From: Crocinitomicaceae bacterium
GTDB lineage: Bacteria > Bacteroidota > Bacteroidia > Flavobacteriales_D > Crocinitomicaceae
Assembly: GCA_030830785.1 (NCBI GenBank)
Contig: JAURMI010000013.1
Coordinates: forward strand, 62,001 to 126,000
Direction of reading: 5' to 3'
Length of the DNA stretch: 64,000 nucleotides
Numbering within the stretch: the first letter of the stretch is position 1; each line of letters opens with the position of its first letter. Shown piece by piece: positions 1 to 8,538 of the stretch. Under the pieces are notes generated by a model that worked only from the letters and a program-made list of their open reading frames with translations, did no database searches and was not told the DNA's origin. The position numbers and the translations under genes are program-made.

Positions 1-784
1 ATCCACTCTTGTAAATGATATCGATCGAAGTTTCTAATCCTAATTTTGGACCAAAATACTTTCTTCCATAAAAATTCATAGCATAAACTCCATGCCTTCC
101 AACACCCACTGGGCGCATTTCTTTGGCACTTATAATCGCCGTAAATCCATAATTCCAATTTGATTGCTTGACAAAATTCTTTGAATGATTCGAATTAGGT
201 GAATTAAAAAACCTTTGCGCCCCAAGTGATAAATAAGGAACGTTTATTCCCAGGTTTGGCATTTTAAAGCTAGCGTTGGAAAAATGTGTCAAATCCACGC
301 CAAAGGTGATTGCTGTGTTTTTAATGCGTAGGCTTTGTTTAAAAGCAAAACACATCATGGCATTTATTTTTGAACCGATTGCCACATTTTGAGGATTGAG
401 GATGGGGTCAAAGGGCCGATTTGTATAACCAAAGCCAGTTCCAAATCGGAAATCCATACGATAAGACTTTTGTTTTATTAGCGGTAATTCAACAAACCCA
501 TATAGACCAGAAAACTTTCCTAAAATATCAGTGTTTCCTACCGAACCATAAAAAAATGTTCCACCAATTGTTGGTTGTCGGTAGGCCTCGTGCCATGGTT
601 TTGCACTCTCTGTACTAATCAAGAACGTAAATTCTGATGCAACAGCAGGTGTCTTTGGCAAATGAGCCATTAAGGCCCTATGCGCTAATAAAAATCCAAG
701 TTTCTGTCGGTATTCTATTCCCGTTTGAGCAATCGACTTAAAACTAAGCCCTAGAACTAAAAAAACAAATACCGCAATGCGCAT
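1..784 (-). CDS. Acyloxyacyl hydrolase / lipid A deacylase-like outer-membrane protein, partial
   Basis: Reading leftward from ATG at 784, the frame stays open to the window edge, giving about 261 residues without a stop, so the C-terminus is missing. The N-terminus is a Sec signal peptide ending near SIAQ. A later segment reads DLTHFSNASFKMPNLGIN, which fits the His-Ser-Asn...Pro-N-x-G-(I/E)-N signature of the PagL / acyloxyacyl hydrolase family (lipid A 3-O-deacylase-like beta-barrels). Alternating aromatic strands suit an outer-membrane barrel. Members of this family remove an acyl chain from lipid A; the activity here is inferred from the motif only. A TAATTTTG box (795-788 on this strand) ends just 4 bases before the start codon. 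The gene is divergent from mazG. Confidence 0.7.
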   Translation of the reverse strand, partial: MRIAVFVFLVLGLSFKSIAQTGIEYRQKLGFLLAHRALMAHLPKTPAVASEFTFLISTESAKPWHEAYRQPTIGGTFFYGSVGNTDILGKFSGLYGFVELPLIKQKSYRMDFRFGTGFGYTNRPFDPILNPQNVAIGSKINAMMCFAFKQSLRIKNTAITFGVDLTHFSNASFKMPNLGINVPYLSLGAQRFFNSPNSNHSKNFVKQSNWNYGFTAIISAKEMRPVGVGRHGVYAMNFYGRKYFGPKLGLETSIDIIYKSG

Positions 785-787
785 AGT

Positions 788-825
788 CAAAATTAATGAA
801 AAGCTCAACGCATCTATTAACTTTG
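788..825. promoter_or_regulatory. Divergent pair of -7 promoter boxes
   Basis: TAATTTTG lies on the minus strand at 795-788 and TAACTTTG on the plus strand at 818-825. Both match the Bacteroidota -7 consensus TAnnTTTG. They point outward to the acyloxyacyl hydrolase-like gene (ATG at 784) and mazG (ATG at 830), ending 4 and 5 bases from the respective start codons. No good -33 TTG is seen for either. Confidence 0.45.
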
Positions 826-829
826 TAAC

Positions 830-1600
830 ATGGATTCAAGACTTATCGCTTTTGAACGTTTGCTAACCATCATGGACGAGCTAAGAGAGGGCTGCCCCTG
901 GGATCAAAAACAAACTTTTGAAACGCTTCGAAATTTAACCATTGAAGAAACATACGAAATGGCTGATGCAATTACTAGCAAAGATTACAAAAGCCTCGAA
1001 GGAGAATTGGGGGATCTATTTTTACATCTTGTTTTCTACAGTAAAATTGGAAGTGAGCAAGGGATTTTTGATGTTAGCAGTGTAATCAATAAAATTTGCG
1101 ACAAACTCATATACAGACACCCCCATATTTATGGCGATACGAAAGCTGTTGATGAACAAACGGTTAAAGCCAATTGGGAAAAATTAAAATTACTGGAAGG
1201 TAAAAAATCAGTACTAGAAGGTGTGCCTAAAGCGCTACCCGCCATAGTAAAAGCCACACGAATTCAAGAAAAAGTAAAAGGCGTTGGATTTGAATTTGAG
1301 AATACCGATCAAATATGGCAAAAGGTTCAAGAAGAATTAACAGAGTTCAAAAATGAAATGCAAAAACAAAGTGATCAAATTGAAGCTGAATTTGGAGATC
1401 TCTTGTTTTCATTGGTGAATTTGGCGCGATTTCTAAATATTTCTGCTGAAAATGCCTTGTCACTAACAAATCAAAAGTTTATTCAACGTTTTGAACACAT
1501 GGAAAATCTTTTAATCCAGGATGGCTTGTTTATTGCCGATCAATCTCAAGATATACTAGATCAATATTGGGAAAAAGCCAAAAAGCAGCTAAAAAATTAG
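830..1600 (+). CDS. mazG: Nucleoside triphosphate pyrophosphohydrolase MazG
   Basis: A 256-residue protein of the long, two-domain MazG type, which hydrolyses (d)NTPs to (d)NMP and pyrophosphate as housecleaning or to modulate nucleotide pools. The first MazG domain (about residues 20-105) opens with CPWDQKQT and carries the metal-binding pattern EETYE followed by ELGDL. The second (about 150-235) repeats it as EELTEF and EFGDLL. Both domains keep the acidic ligands. The ATG at 830 is preceded by TAACTTTG (818-825), leaving no room for a leader or Shine-Dalgarno. The stop overlaps the convergent HD-domain gene by 4 bases. Confidence 0.95.
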   Translation: MDSRLIAFERLLTIMDELREGCPWDQKQTFETLRNLTIEETYEMADAITSKDYKSLEGELGDLFLHLVFYSKIGSEQGIFDVSSVINKICDKLIYRHPHIYGDTKAVDEQTVKANWEKLKLLEGKKSVLEGVPKALPAIVKATRIQEKVKGVGFEFENTDQIWQKVQEELTEFKNEMQKQSDQIEAEFGDLLFSLVNLARFLNISAENALSLTNQKFIQRFEHMENLLIQDGLFIADQSQDILDQYWEKAKKQLKN

Positions 1601-2835
1601 CGCGGATAACACAAGAAATATTTTTCTACTGGAGTGGCTAAGGCAGAAATATTCAAGTTATCAGAAGCTTTGGACAATTCCTGTATTTGCCCGTTTTTAA
1701 ACAACAAATTGATATTGTGAAACTCTTCGTTATATGCTTTATTGGTTAGCACATCAGCATAAATGAAATAAGACAAATCCTTATCAGATAAATTGTGTTC
1801 AGACTTAATTCGATTTTGCTCTTTTGCAATTCTCTGGGCTGTAAATGGCGTTTTAGAAATTTCTATTTTGAAAAGTTGCCTATTTACTAACCCAGAACAA
1901 ATGGTTGCCAAAATATAATCTGGCTCATATTGCCAAACTTTCATGGCTCCCCATATATCATAGTCATCAAGGCGTGCAAAATGGGTTAAAACCATTGGGT
2001 CTTGTTCAAAGTGTTCCGAGCGAATATCCTGCGAAAGGAAAAATTTTAATGCCGGACTGGCAAATAAGTCATGACCTTCTTTTGTGAGTTCTTTTGCCCT
2101 TCTCAATGCATGTATGAGCATGTGTTCGGCAGCTACAACCGTTTTGTGTAAATATACCTGCCAATACATGAGGCGTCTGGCTACCAAAAACTTTTCTACG
2201 GAATAAATTCCTTTTTGCTCAAGCACCAAATGACCATCATGCACATTAAGCATTTCAATAAGCCGCTCTGTTCCTATGACACCTTCAGAAACTCCAGAGT
2301 AAAAACTATCTCGATTGAGGTAATCCAACCTGTCCATATCCATTTGGGAACTTACAAGCTGGTGTAAAAATGGACGTGGGTAGGTATTGTTGAAAATTTG
2401 TAAGGCAATCTCTAAGTCATGACCGTATTCAACAGAAAGTTCCGCTATAAAAAAACCAGAGATTTTTTCATGACTTACACCGCAGACTATATCATATTCA
2501 AGGGCATGGCTAAAAGGGCCATGGCCAATGTCATGCAACAAAATAGCTAAACAAACTGCGCGTTCTTCATCTGGACTAATTGCATGGCCTTTCCTTCTTA
2601 TACTTGCCACCGCCTGGATCATTAAATGCATCGCCCCTAAAACATGATTGAAACGCGTATGATTTGCACCAGGATAAACTAAATTACTCATGCCTAATTG
2701 CTGAATACGTCTTAGTCTTTGCAAATAAGGATGCTCGAGAATATCAAAAATAATTTCGTGTGGTAAGGTAATAAAACCGTAAACTGGATCGTTAATTATT
2801 TTCTTTTTGTTATGAAATAAGATATTCTCTGACAA
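1597..2835 (-). CDS. HD-domain phosphohydrolase (dGTPase-like / YdhJ-YwfO type)
   Basis: A 412-residue cytoplasmic protein of the HD superfamily. The metal-binding residues are visible: H64 in RFNH, H101-D102 in LLHDIGHGPFSH, and a later Asp in QMDMDRLDYL (166 or 168). Related proteins hydrolyse dNTPs or other phosphoesters; the substrate here is not known. The frame has no ATG near the N-terminus. The best start is TTG at 2835, since an in-frame stop lies seven codons upstream at 2856-2854. A TAGCTTTG box on this strand at 2865-2858 supports transcription beginning just upstream. It is divergent from porX and overlaps the end of mazG convergently. Confidence 0.85.
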   Translation of the reverse strand: MSENILFHNKKKIINDPVYGFITLPHEIIFDILEHPYLQRLRRIQQLGMSNLVYPGANHTRFNHVLGAMHLMIQAVASIRRKGHAISPDEERAVCLAILLHDIGHGPFSHALEYDIVCGVSHEKISGFFIAELSVEYGHDLEIALQIFNNTYPRPFLHQLVSSQMDMDRLDYLNRDSFYSGVSEGVIGTERLIEMLNVHDGHLVLEQKGIYSVEKFLVARRLMYWQVYLHKTVVAAEHMLIHALRRAKELTKEGHDLFASPALKFFLSQDIRSEHFEQDPMVLTHFARLDDYDIWGAMKVWQYEPDYILATICSGLVNRQLFKIEISKTPFTAQRIAKEQNRIKSEHNLSDKDLSYFIYADVLTNKAYNEEFHNINLLFKNGQIQELSKASDNLNISALATPVEKYFLCYPR

Positions 2836-2879
2836 GTTGCTAACTTTAATTATTCATCAAAGCTATAAAATTTAGATAA

Positions 2880-4424
2880 ATGCAAGATAAAATTCTTTGG
2901 GCAGACGACGAAATTGAATTACTTAAACCGCATGTACTTTTCTTAGAATCAAAAGGATACTCAGTTGTAACAGCGACCAATGGCCAAGATGCTATTGAAA
3001 AAGTCCACAATGAGCACTTTGACATCATTTTTTTAGATGAAAATATGCCGGGTTTAAGTGGATTAGAAACCCTTGCACAAATCAAAGAACACAGTGCCTT
3101 GGTTCCCGTTGTGATGATTACCAAAAGTGAGGAGGAAAAAATTATGGAAGAGGCTATCGGATCAAAAATTGCCGATTATTTGATTAAGCCTGTTAATCCC
3201 AATCAGATTCTGCTGAGCATAAAAAAGAATTTAGATCAGAGCAAACTTGTGAGTCAAAAGACAAATGCAAGCTATCAGCAAGAATTTCGCCAATTAGGAA
3301 TGCAATTATCCTCACGACTAAATGCAGAAGAATGGAAGGAGCTTTACACCAAACTCGTTTTTTGGGAATTGCAGCTCGATCAAATTGAAGATAGCGCCAT
3401 GCGCGAAATATTTGAAATGCAAAAGAAAGAGGCCAATAAGCTATTTTGCGACTTTATCGAAAACAATTATTTAGAGTGGACAAGTGGTGAAAATGATCCA
3501 CCAAGTATGATACATACGCTCATAAAAGAGCGAATTGCCCCACATATAGGCAATGAAAAATTAGCCGTTTTGGTTATAGATAATTTGAGGTTTGATCAGT
3601 GGAAAACTATTGAATCCATAGTAAGTCGGTATTTTCAAAAAGAGGAAGAGGACATTGTTTATTCAATTCTACCAACTGCCACCCATTATGCCCGCAATGC
3701 GCTATTTGCCGGATTGTTACCATCAGAAATCGAAAGGCGTTTCCCAACACTTTGGAAAAATGAAGAAGATGAAGGTGGAAAAAACATGCACGAAAAAGAA
3801 TTTTTAGAGGCCCAGCTAAAGCGCTTAGGAAAGCATGTAAAATGGTCTTATAACAAAATCACCAACGTAGAAGCAGGTAAAAAACTAGCCGATCAATTTC
3901 ATCAACTGAAACAAAATGATGTGAATTTCATTGTCTATAATTTTGTAGATATGCTCTCTCATGCGCGTACAGAAATGGAAGTAATTAGAGAGCTAGCAGA
4001 CAATGAAGCTGCCTATCGCTCCATTACAACAAGTTGGCTAGAACATTCTCCACTATTGGATATACTTAAAAAAATCTCAGAGGCCAAACACAGATTAATC
4101 ATCACCACAGACCACGGCACAATAAAGGTGAATAATCCTGTGCGCATTATTGGAGAACGCAATACCAATACTAATTTAAGATACAAGGCAGGTCGAGGAC
4201 TAAGTTATGATGAAAAGAAAGTTTTTGTAGTTAAAAATCCACAAGAAGCCCAGCTTCCTAAATTGAAATTGTCTGCTGAATTTGTCTTTGCACGTGAACA
4301 AGACTTTTTTGTTTATCCCAACAACTACAATCATTTTGTAAATTATTACAGCCAAACATTTCAACACGGAGGGGTATCCTTGGAAGAAATTCTAATACCT
4401 TTTATAAATTTAAAAGCCAAGTAA
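2880..4424 (+). CDS. porX: Response regulator PorX with PglZ domain (type IX secretion regulator)
   Basis: A 514-residue protein with an N-terminal receiver domain (residues about 4-118) and a C-terminal alkaline-phosphatase-superfamily PglZ domain (about 225-510). The receiver has acidic residues in ADDE (8-11), phospho-acceptor D53 in FLDENMPG, T81 and K103 in LIKPVNP. The PglZ part shows candidate metal or nucleophile residues in DNLRFDQ, LPTATHYARN, FVDMLSH, TTDHGT and QHGGVS. In Bacteroidota, PorX works with the histidine kinase PorY and an ECF sigma factor to control T9SS genes, and it is a cyclic-oligonucleotide phosphodiesterase. Family length and architecture match well. The kinase is not in the window. 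The gene stands alone between an HD gene and the suf operon. Confidence 0.93.
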   Translation: MQDKILWADDEIELLKPHVLFLESKGYSVVTATNGQDAIEKVHNEHFDIIFLDENMPGLSGLETLAQIKEHSALVPVVMITKSEEEKIMEEAIGSKIADYLIKPVNPNQILLSIKKNLDQSKLVSQKTNASYQQEFRQLGMQLSSRLNAEEWKELYTKLVFWELQLDQIEDSAMREIFEMQKKEANKLFCDFIENNYLEWTSGENDPPSMIHTLIKERIAPHIGNEKLAVLVIDNLRFDQWKTIESIVSRYFQKEEEDIVYSILPTATHYARNALFAGLLPSEIERRFPTLWKNEEDEGGKNMHEKEFLEAQLKRLGKHVKWSYNKITNVEAGKKLADQFHQLKQNDVNFIVYNFVDMLSHARTEMEVIRELADNEAAYRSITTSWLEHSPLLDILKKISEAKHRLIITTDHGTIKVNNPVRIIGERNTNTNLRYKAGRGLSYDEKKVFVVKNPQEAQLPKLKLSAEFVFAREQDFFVYPNNYNHFVNYYSQTFQHGGVSLEEILIPFINLKAK

Positions 4425-4515
4425 TAAATCTCAAAAATAGGATTTGATTGACTTTTTGCTTCTTTAGAACCATTCAAAATAAGGAAAAACCTTAATTTTG
4501 CTAAAAATTCTATTA

Positions 4516-5742
4516 ATGGGTCTGCCTATATTTTCAGTTCATTCATTGCGCGAGGAATTTCCTGCTCTAAAACAGCAAGTTTTTGGCAAAGAGCTCATTT
4601 ACTTTGACAATGCAGCGACTTCCCAGAAACCACGAATAGTTTTAGATACACTTTCTAAATTTTACGCCCTTGAGAATGCGAATATTCACCGCGGAGTTCA
4701 TCACCTTAGTCAAGAAGCGACTATGGCATATGAAAACGCACGCATTTCAATTCAAAAATTTATTGGGGCGAAAACTAATCGAGAAATCATTTTCACTAAA
4801 GGTACTACTGATGGGATCAATTTAGTAGCCTTCTGCTTAGGAGAAGAACTAAAAACTGGGGATGAAATTTTAATTTCGGCGATGGAACACCATTCAAATA
4901 TTGTTCCATGGCAAATGTTATGTGAGCGTAAAGGATGTAAATTAAAGGTAGTCCCAATTTCAAAAAAAGGCGAATTAGATCAAGAAGCGTTCGATAAAAT
5001 GCTAAACGAACGCACTAAGCTATTGGCAATTACACATATTTCTAATACACTTGGAACAATCAATCCAATTAAAAAACTTATTGATAAAGCACATCATGTT
5101 GGTGCCAAGGTATTGATCGATGGAGCACAAAGTATTCAACATGTGCAAATTGATGTAAGCCAACTCAATTGTGATTTCTTTGTTTTTTCAGGACATAAAG
5201 TATTCGGACCTACAGGAATTGGAGTTCTTTACGGTAAAGAGGAAATTCTCGAACAACTTCCTCCTTATCAAGGTGGCGGTGACATGATTTCTAAAGTAAC
5301 TTTTGAACAGACCACTTACAATACTTTGCCCCTGAAATTTGAAGCAGGAACGCCACACATAGCAGGTGCGATTGGTTTGGGTAGTGCTATCGAATTTTTG
5401 AAGTCCATTGATCTAGAGGGTGCCGCTATCTACGAACAGCAATTGACTCAATATGCCCAAAATAAGTTGGCGCAATTAAAAGGGATACAACTCATTGGCA
5501 CAGCAGATGAAAAAACAAGTGTTGTTTCATTTATCATTGACAATTTGCATCCTTTTGATATTGGAACACTTTTAGACAAGCAAGGCATCGCTGTGCGAAC
5601 AGGACACCATTGCACACAGCCACTTATGGATTTTTATCAAATTGTAGGAACCGTGCGTGCTTCATTTGCTTTTTATAACACACACCAAGAAATTGACACC
5701 TTTATTGATGCTTTAAAACGCAGTATGAAAATATTAGCATAA
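4516..5742 (+). CDS. sufS: SufS family cysteine desulfurase
   Basis: A PLP enzyme of 408 residues that releases sulfur from cysteine for Fe-S cluster assembly. It has the PLP-binding Lys in FSGHKVFGPTG (K228) and catalytic Cys in GHHCTQP (C366). The short segment around the Cys is typical of group II (SufS) rather than NifS/IscS enzymes. An open TTG at 4498 extends the frame, but TAATTTTG at 4493-4500, a -7 promoter box, covers that codon, so ATG 4516 is chosen; this also gives the usual family length. The stop overlaps sufE by one base (TAATG), so the two are translationally coupled. sufBCD are not adjacent; porX lies upstream instead. Confidence 0.95.
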   Translation: MGLPIFSVHSLREEFPALKQQVFGKELIYFDNAATSQKPRIVLDTLSKFYALENANIHRGVHHLSQEATMAYENARISIQKFIGAKTNREIIFTKGTTDGINLVAFCLGEELKTGDEILISAMEHHSNIVPWQMLCERKGCKLKVVPISKKGELDQEAFDKMLNERTKLLAITHISNTLGTINPIKKLIDKAHHVGAKVLIDGAQSIQHVQIDVSQLNCDFFVFSGHKVFGPTGIGVLYGKEEILEQLPPYQGGGDMISKVTFEQTTYNTLPLKFEAGTPHIAGAIGLGSAIEFLKSIDLEGAAIYEQQLTQYAQNKLAQLKGIQLIGTADEKTSVVSFIIDNLHPFDIGTLLDKQGIAVRTGHHCTQPLMDFYQIVGTVRASFAFYNTHQEIDTFIDALKRSMKILA

Positions 5743-6158
5743 TGAACATTAGAGAAAAACAGCTTCAAATCATCGATGAATTTGCCATTTTCGAAGACTG
5801 GATGGATAAGTACGAATATATCATTGAATTGGGTAAGGGTGTTCCTACTTTAGCACCAGACTTAAAGACAAAAGATCGCATCATTGAAGGATGCCAATCA
5901 AATGTTTGGCTTGAAACTCAATTTCGAGATGATAAATTGTATTTTTTTGCTGATTCAGATGCCATTATAACAAAAGGAATTATTGGTTTACTCATTCAAG
6001 TCTACAATGGGGAAAATCCAGCGTCAATTTTACAAAATGATTTATTCTTTATTCAAGAAATTGGCCTAACTGAGCATTTGTCGCCAACAAGAGCAAATGG
6101 CCTGTTGAGTATGGTCCAGAGAATTAAAAATGAAGCCTTAAAAAGCCTGTCCAAATGA
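5742..6158 (+). CDS. sufE: SufE family sulfur acceptor / Fe-S assembly protein
   Basis: A 138-residue SufE homologue that accepts persulfide sulfur from SufS and stimulates it. The active-site Cys is C51 in IIEGCQSNVW, the family signature. Length is normal. It overlaps sufS by one base at the start and sufT by four bases at the end (ATGA), so the three are one transcript and probably made in matched amounts. Confidence 0.95.
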   Translation: MNIREKQLQIIDEFAIFEDWMDKYEYIIELGKGVPTLAPDLKTKDRIIEGCQSNVWLETQFRDDKLYFFADSDAIITKGIIGLLIQVYNGENPASILQNDLFFIQEIGLTEHLSPTRANGLLSMVQRIKNEALKSLSK

Positions 6159-6460
6159 ATGATTTAGAAGACCGTATTGTCGAAATGTTAAAAACCATTT
6201 ATGATCCGGAAATTCCGGTTGACATATTTGAACTCGGGCTGATTTATGAGGTAGACATACAAGAAGACAACCATGTTCTAATTGACATGACCCTTACCTC
6301 ACCCAATTGCCCAGTTGCAGAATCTTTACCAAAAGAAGTAGAAGATAAAGTAGCAACTGTAGATGGCGTCAACAGCGCTAAAGTAAAAATCGTTTTTGAC
6401 CCACCTTGGGACAAAGATATGATGAGCGAGGAAGCCAAACTTGAATTGGGCTTTTTATAA
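6155..6460 (+). CDS. sufT: SUF-associated MIP18/DUF59 family protein (SufT)
   Basis: A 101-residue single-domain protein of the DUF59/MIP18 family. It shows the characteristic YDPEIPVDIFELGLIY stretch at about residues 16-31 and the conserved Cys in TSPNCPVAE (C52). Such proteins assist Fe-S cluster assembly or transfer, and in Bacteroidota they commonly end the suf operon. Its ATG overlaps the sufE stop codon. The downstream neighbour is convergent. Confidence 0.88.
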   Translation: MNDLEDRIVEMLKTIYDPEIPVDIFELGLIYEVDIQEDNHVLIDMTLTSPNCPVAESLPKEVEDKVATVDGVNSAKVKIVFDPPWDKDMMSEEAKLELGFL

Positions 6461-6476
6461 TTATCAAAGGATTTTT

Positions 6477-6890
6477 TTATCTAGAGCAACTAAATCGTTT
6501 AAGTCTATATTGTAGATAATCGTAATATTCAAAAGTTAGTTGATGTTTGGTAAGCATAATAATTTTAGCCTGTAGGGTGTCTGTCAATCTTGCAATTGAT
6601 AGTACCTCGCCATCAGCACTTAAGCTACATTGAGCTTGGTTAAAATTAACCGAATCACTTACCCAATACTGTCCAAAATAAGAATAGGTGTAGTTGGCCT
6701 TTCCATTGATTAAAGAACCATCAATCAAAAACCAACCTGAGGGCACGTAATCGTAAAATAAAAATCCTTCTCCGTCTTCTATACGCACCATGTCAATTGT
6801 CCATGAGCCGGGTAGTCTCCTATTATTTACCTTATTTTTACTGCAAGAAAATAAAAGTATAAGAACGAGAAATAAGTTTATTGTCTTCAT
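6477..6890 (-). CDS. Small lipocalin-like lipoprotein, function unknown
   Basis: A 137-residue protein with a lipoprotein signal peptide ending in the lipobox LLFSC, with the Cys at about residue 16. The mature part begins with RRLPGSWTIDMV, reminiscent of the LxGxW start of lipocalin-like envelope proteins, and continues with alternating beta-strand segments. No catalytic motif is seen. Its start codon overlaps the M20 amidohydrolase stop by four bases (ATGA), so it is the second gene of that operon. The lipocalin-like assignment is a fold-level guess. Confidence 0.6.
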   Translation of the reverse strand: MKTINLFLVLILLFSCSKNKVNNRRLPGSWTIDMVRIEDGEGFLFYDYVPSGWFLIDGSLINGKANYTYSYFGQYWVSDSVNFNQAQCSLSADGEVLSIARLTDTLQAKIIMLTKHQLTFEYYDYLQYRLKRFSCSR

Positions 6891-8056
6891 GAAAGTGCAA
6901 TTGCCACCATACTTCTAATACCAATTTCAAGCGCATGCTCATCAATATCAAAATTTGGATGATGCACAGCATGCACTATTCCTTTTTGCGTGTTTCCCGT
7001 ACCTAATCTAAAAAAACAAATTGGACGATGTTGACCATAAAAGGAAAAGTCTTCTGCAGTCATGCGTAAAGGCAATTTCTCGATATTTTCTTGCCCTAAT
7101 TCTCGACTTAGAATACCACTTACCCTCTGAGTTAAATCGGGATCATTTTTTAAGAAAGGATAACCTTCAGATAAATTAAGATGAATTTTTCCGCCAAACT
7201 TTTTAGCAATAATTTCTGCCTCTCTATGAAGAATTTTTTTGGCTTCAGTACGAAATGCTTCATTCATGGTGCGAAATGTTCCTTTGATGATTGCTGTATT
7301 ACTAACTACATTTGTACTACCAAGCGCTTCGAAACGGCCAAAAGTCAGCACGTGTGGAAGCTCGTGTGGGCATGCCAATGCTATTTTATGCTTGCAAGTT
7401 TCCATCCAAGATATACCTATTTCTATTGGATTAATAAATCTTTCAACCAAAGCCCCGTGCCCCCCAATCCCTTCAACTTCAACATGTATTTCATCGCTTG
7501 AAGCCATGTACAATCCTTGCTTAAGCCCTACCTTTCCTACTTGTAACTCGGGATAAACATGTAATGCTACGAGTTCTTCAACAATTGGGTTGTCTAAAAT
7601 ACCTGCTTCAATCATTAGCGTTGCTCCGCCTGGATTTTTCTCTTCTCCGGGCTGAAAAATAAGTTTCACCGGTCGCTTTAATTTCTCGCGATTTGATTGT
7701 AAATAAACCGCAACACCCAATAAAATACTTGTGTGTACATCATGGCCACAGGCATGCATCCAACCCTTATTTTTGCTCCGATAGGAAACTTCATTCAATT
7801 CTTGGATTGGAAGGGCGTCTAAATCAGCACGCAAGGCCAAACATGGAGAATTAGCGCTATGTTTTGAACTAGCGATAAGTGCAACTACACCTGTACCAGC
7901 AACCCCTTTATGATGAACAATTTCATTCTTAGATAAAATTTGACTTACAAATTCCATCGTTTGTATTTCTTCAAAAGATGGTTCCGGATACATATGTAAA
8001 TGCCGACGCCATAAGCGCACATCTTTAATTAAAGTCTCTGGAAGTGATATCTTCAT
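6887..8056 (-). CDS. M20 family amidohydrolase / N-acyl-amino acid hydrolase
   Basis: A 389-residue cytoplasmic metallohydrolase of the M20D subgroup (IAA-amino acid hydrolase, hippurate hydrolase). Metal ligands sit in MHACGHDVHTS, in the acidic pair of QPGEEKNPGGA, and in a C-terminal HAVHHPNFD. The dimerisation lid lies between. These enzymes release an acyl group from N-acyl amino acids; the substrate cannot be read from sequence. The start is ATG 8056. It is followed with overlap by the small lipoprotein and preceded at 12 bases by the TSUP gene, so all three may be co-transcribed. Confidence 0.88.
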   Translation of the reverse strand: MKISLPETLIKDVRLWRRHLHMYPEPSFEEIQTMEFVSQILSKNEIVHHKGVAGTGVVALIASSKHSANSPCLALRADLDALPIQELNEVSYRSKNKGWMHACGHDVHTSILLGVAVYLQSNREKLKRPVKLIFQPGEEKNPGGATLMIEAGILDNPIVEELVALHVYPELQVGKVGLKQGLYMASSDEIHVEVEGIGGHGALVERFINPIEIGISWMETCKHKIALACPHELPHVLTFGRFEALGSTNVVSNTAIIKGTFRTMNEAFRTEAKKILHREAEIIAKKFGGKIHLNLSEGYPFLKNDPDLTQRVSGILSRELGQENIEKLPLRMTAEDFSFYGQHRPICFFRLGTGNTQKGIVHAVHHPNFDIDEHALEIGIRSMVAIALS

Positions 8057-8068
8057 TTTTTTCTAGAC

Positions 8069-8458
8069 CTAATCATGTTTAATCCCTTGATAGCCAGCCA
8101 AAATAAGTTGGATAGAAACGTAGGCCATTAATAAGCCAAATAGCAATTTTACCCATGCCTCAGGTAGTTTCAATGTTAATTTTGAACCCAAAAAGGCTCC
8201 AACTATAAAGGTACTTGCAATTACTAATCCAAAACGCCAATTCACATTTCCTGTTTTCCAATAATTTACAACTGCTAATAATAAAACAGGAAGGGAAAGG
8301 ATAAATAATGAAGTGCCTTGGGCTTCGTGCTGACTTAGGCCAAGTAGGAAAACCAACGCGGGAACAATGACCACACCTCCCCCTATTCCAACCATCCCGC
8401 TTAACATACCTGCGGCTAATCCAATTAGGCCAAGAATTAATATCGTTTGAACAGACAT
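8069..8458 (-). CDS. Half-length TauE/SafE (TSUP) family membrane transporter
   Basis: A 129-residue membrane protein with four predicted transmembrane stretches. The N-terminal glycine-rich segment AAGMLSGMVGIGGGVVIVPAL is the TSUP repeat signature. Full TSUP proteins have two such halves (about 250 residues), so this is a single repeat that would have to dimerise. TSUP proteins export sulfite, sulfonates or other organic anions; the substrate here is unknown. A TTG at 8467 lengthens the frame by three codons, but TAAATTTG at 8472-8465 on this strand, a -7 box, covers it, so ATG 8458 is preferred. Confidence 0.78.
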   Translation of the reverse strand: MSVQTILILGLIGLAAGMLSGMVGIGGGVVIVPALVFLLGLSQHEAQGTSLFILSLPVLLLAVVNYWKTGNVNWRFGLVIASTFIVGAFLGSKLTLKLPEAWVKLLFGLLMAYVSIQLILAGYQGIKHD

Positions 8459-8538
8459 CCTAAACAAATTTAAAAAGAATTCCTTATGCGCTATTTTTAA
8501 GCTTTTAATTCTAAAGTAGATTCTGTATAATAAATATA

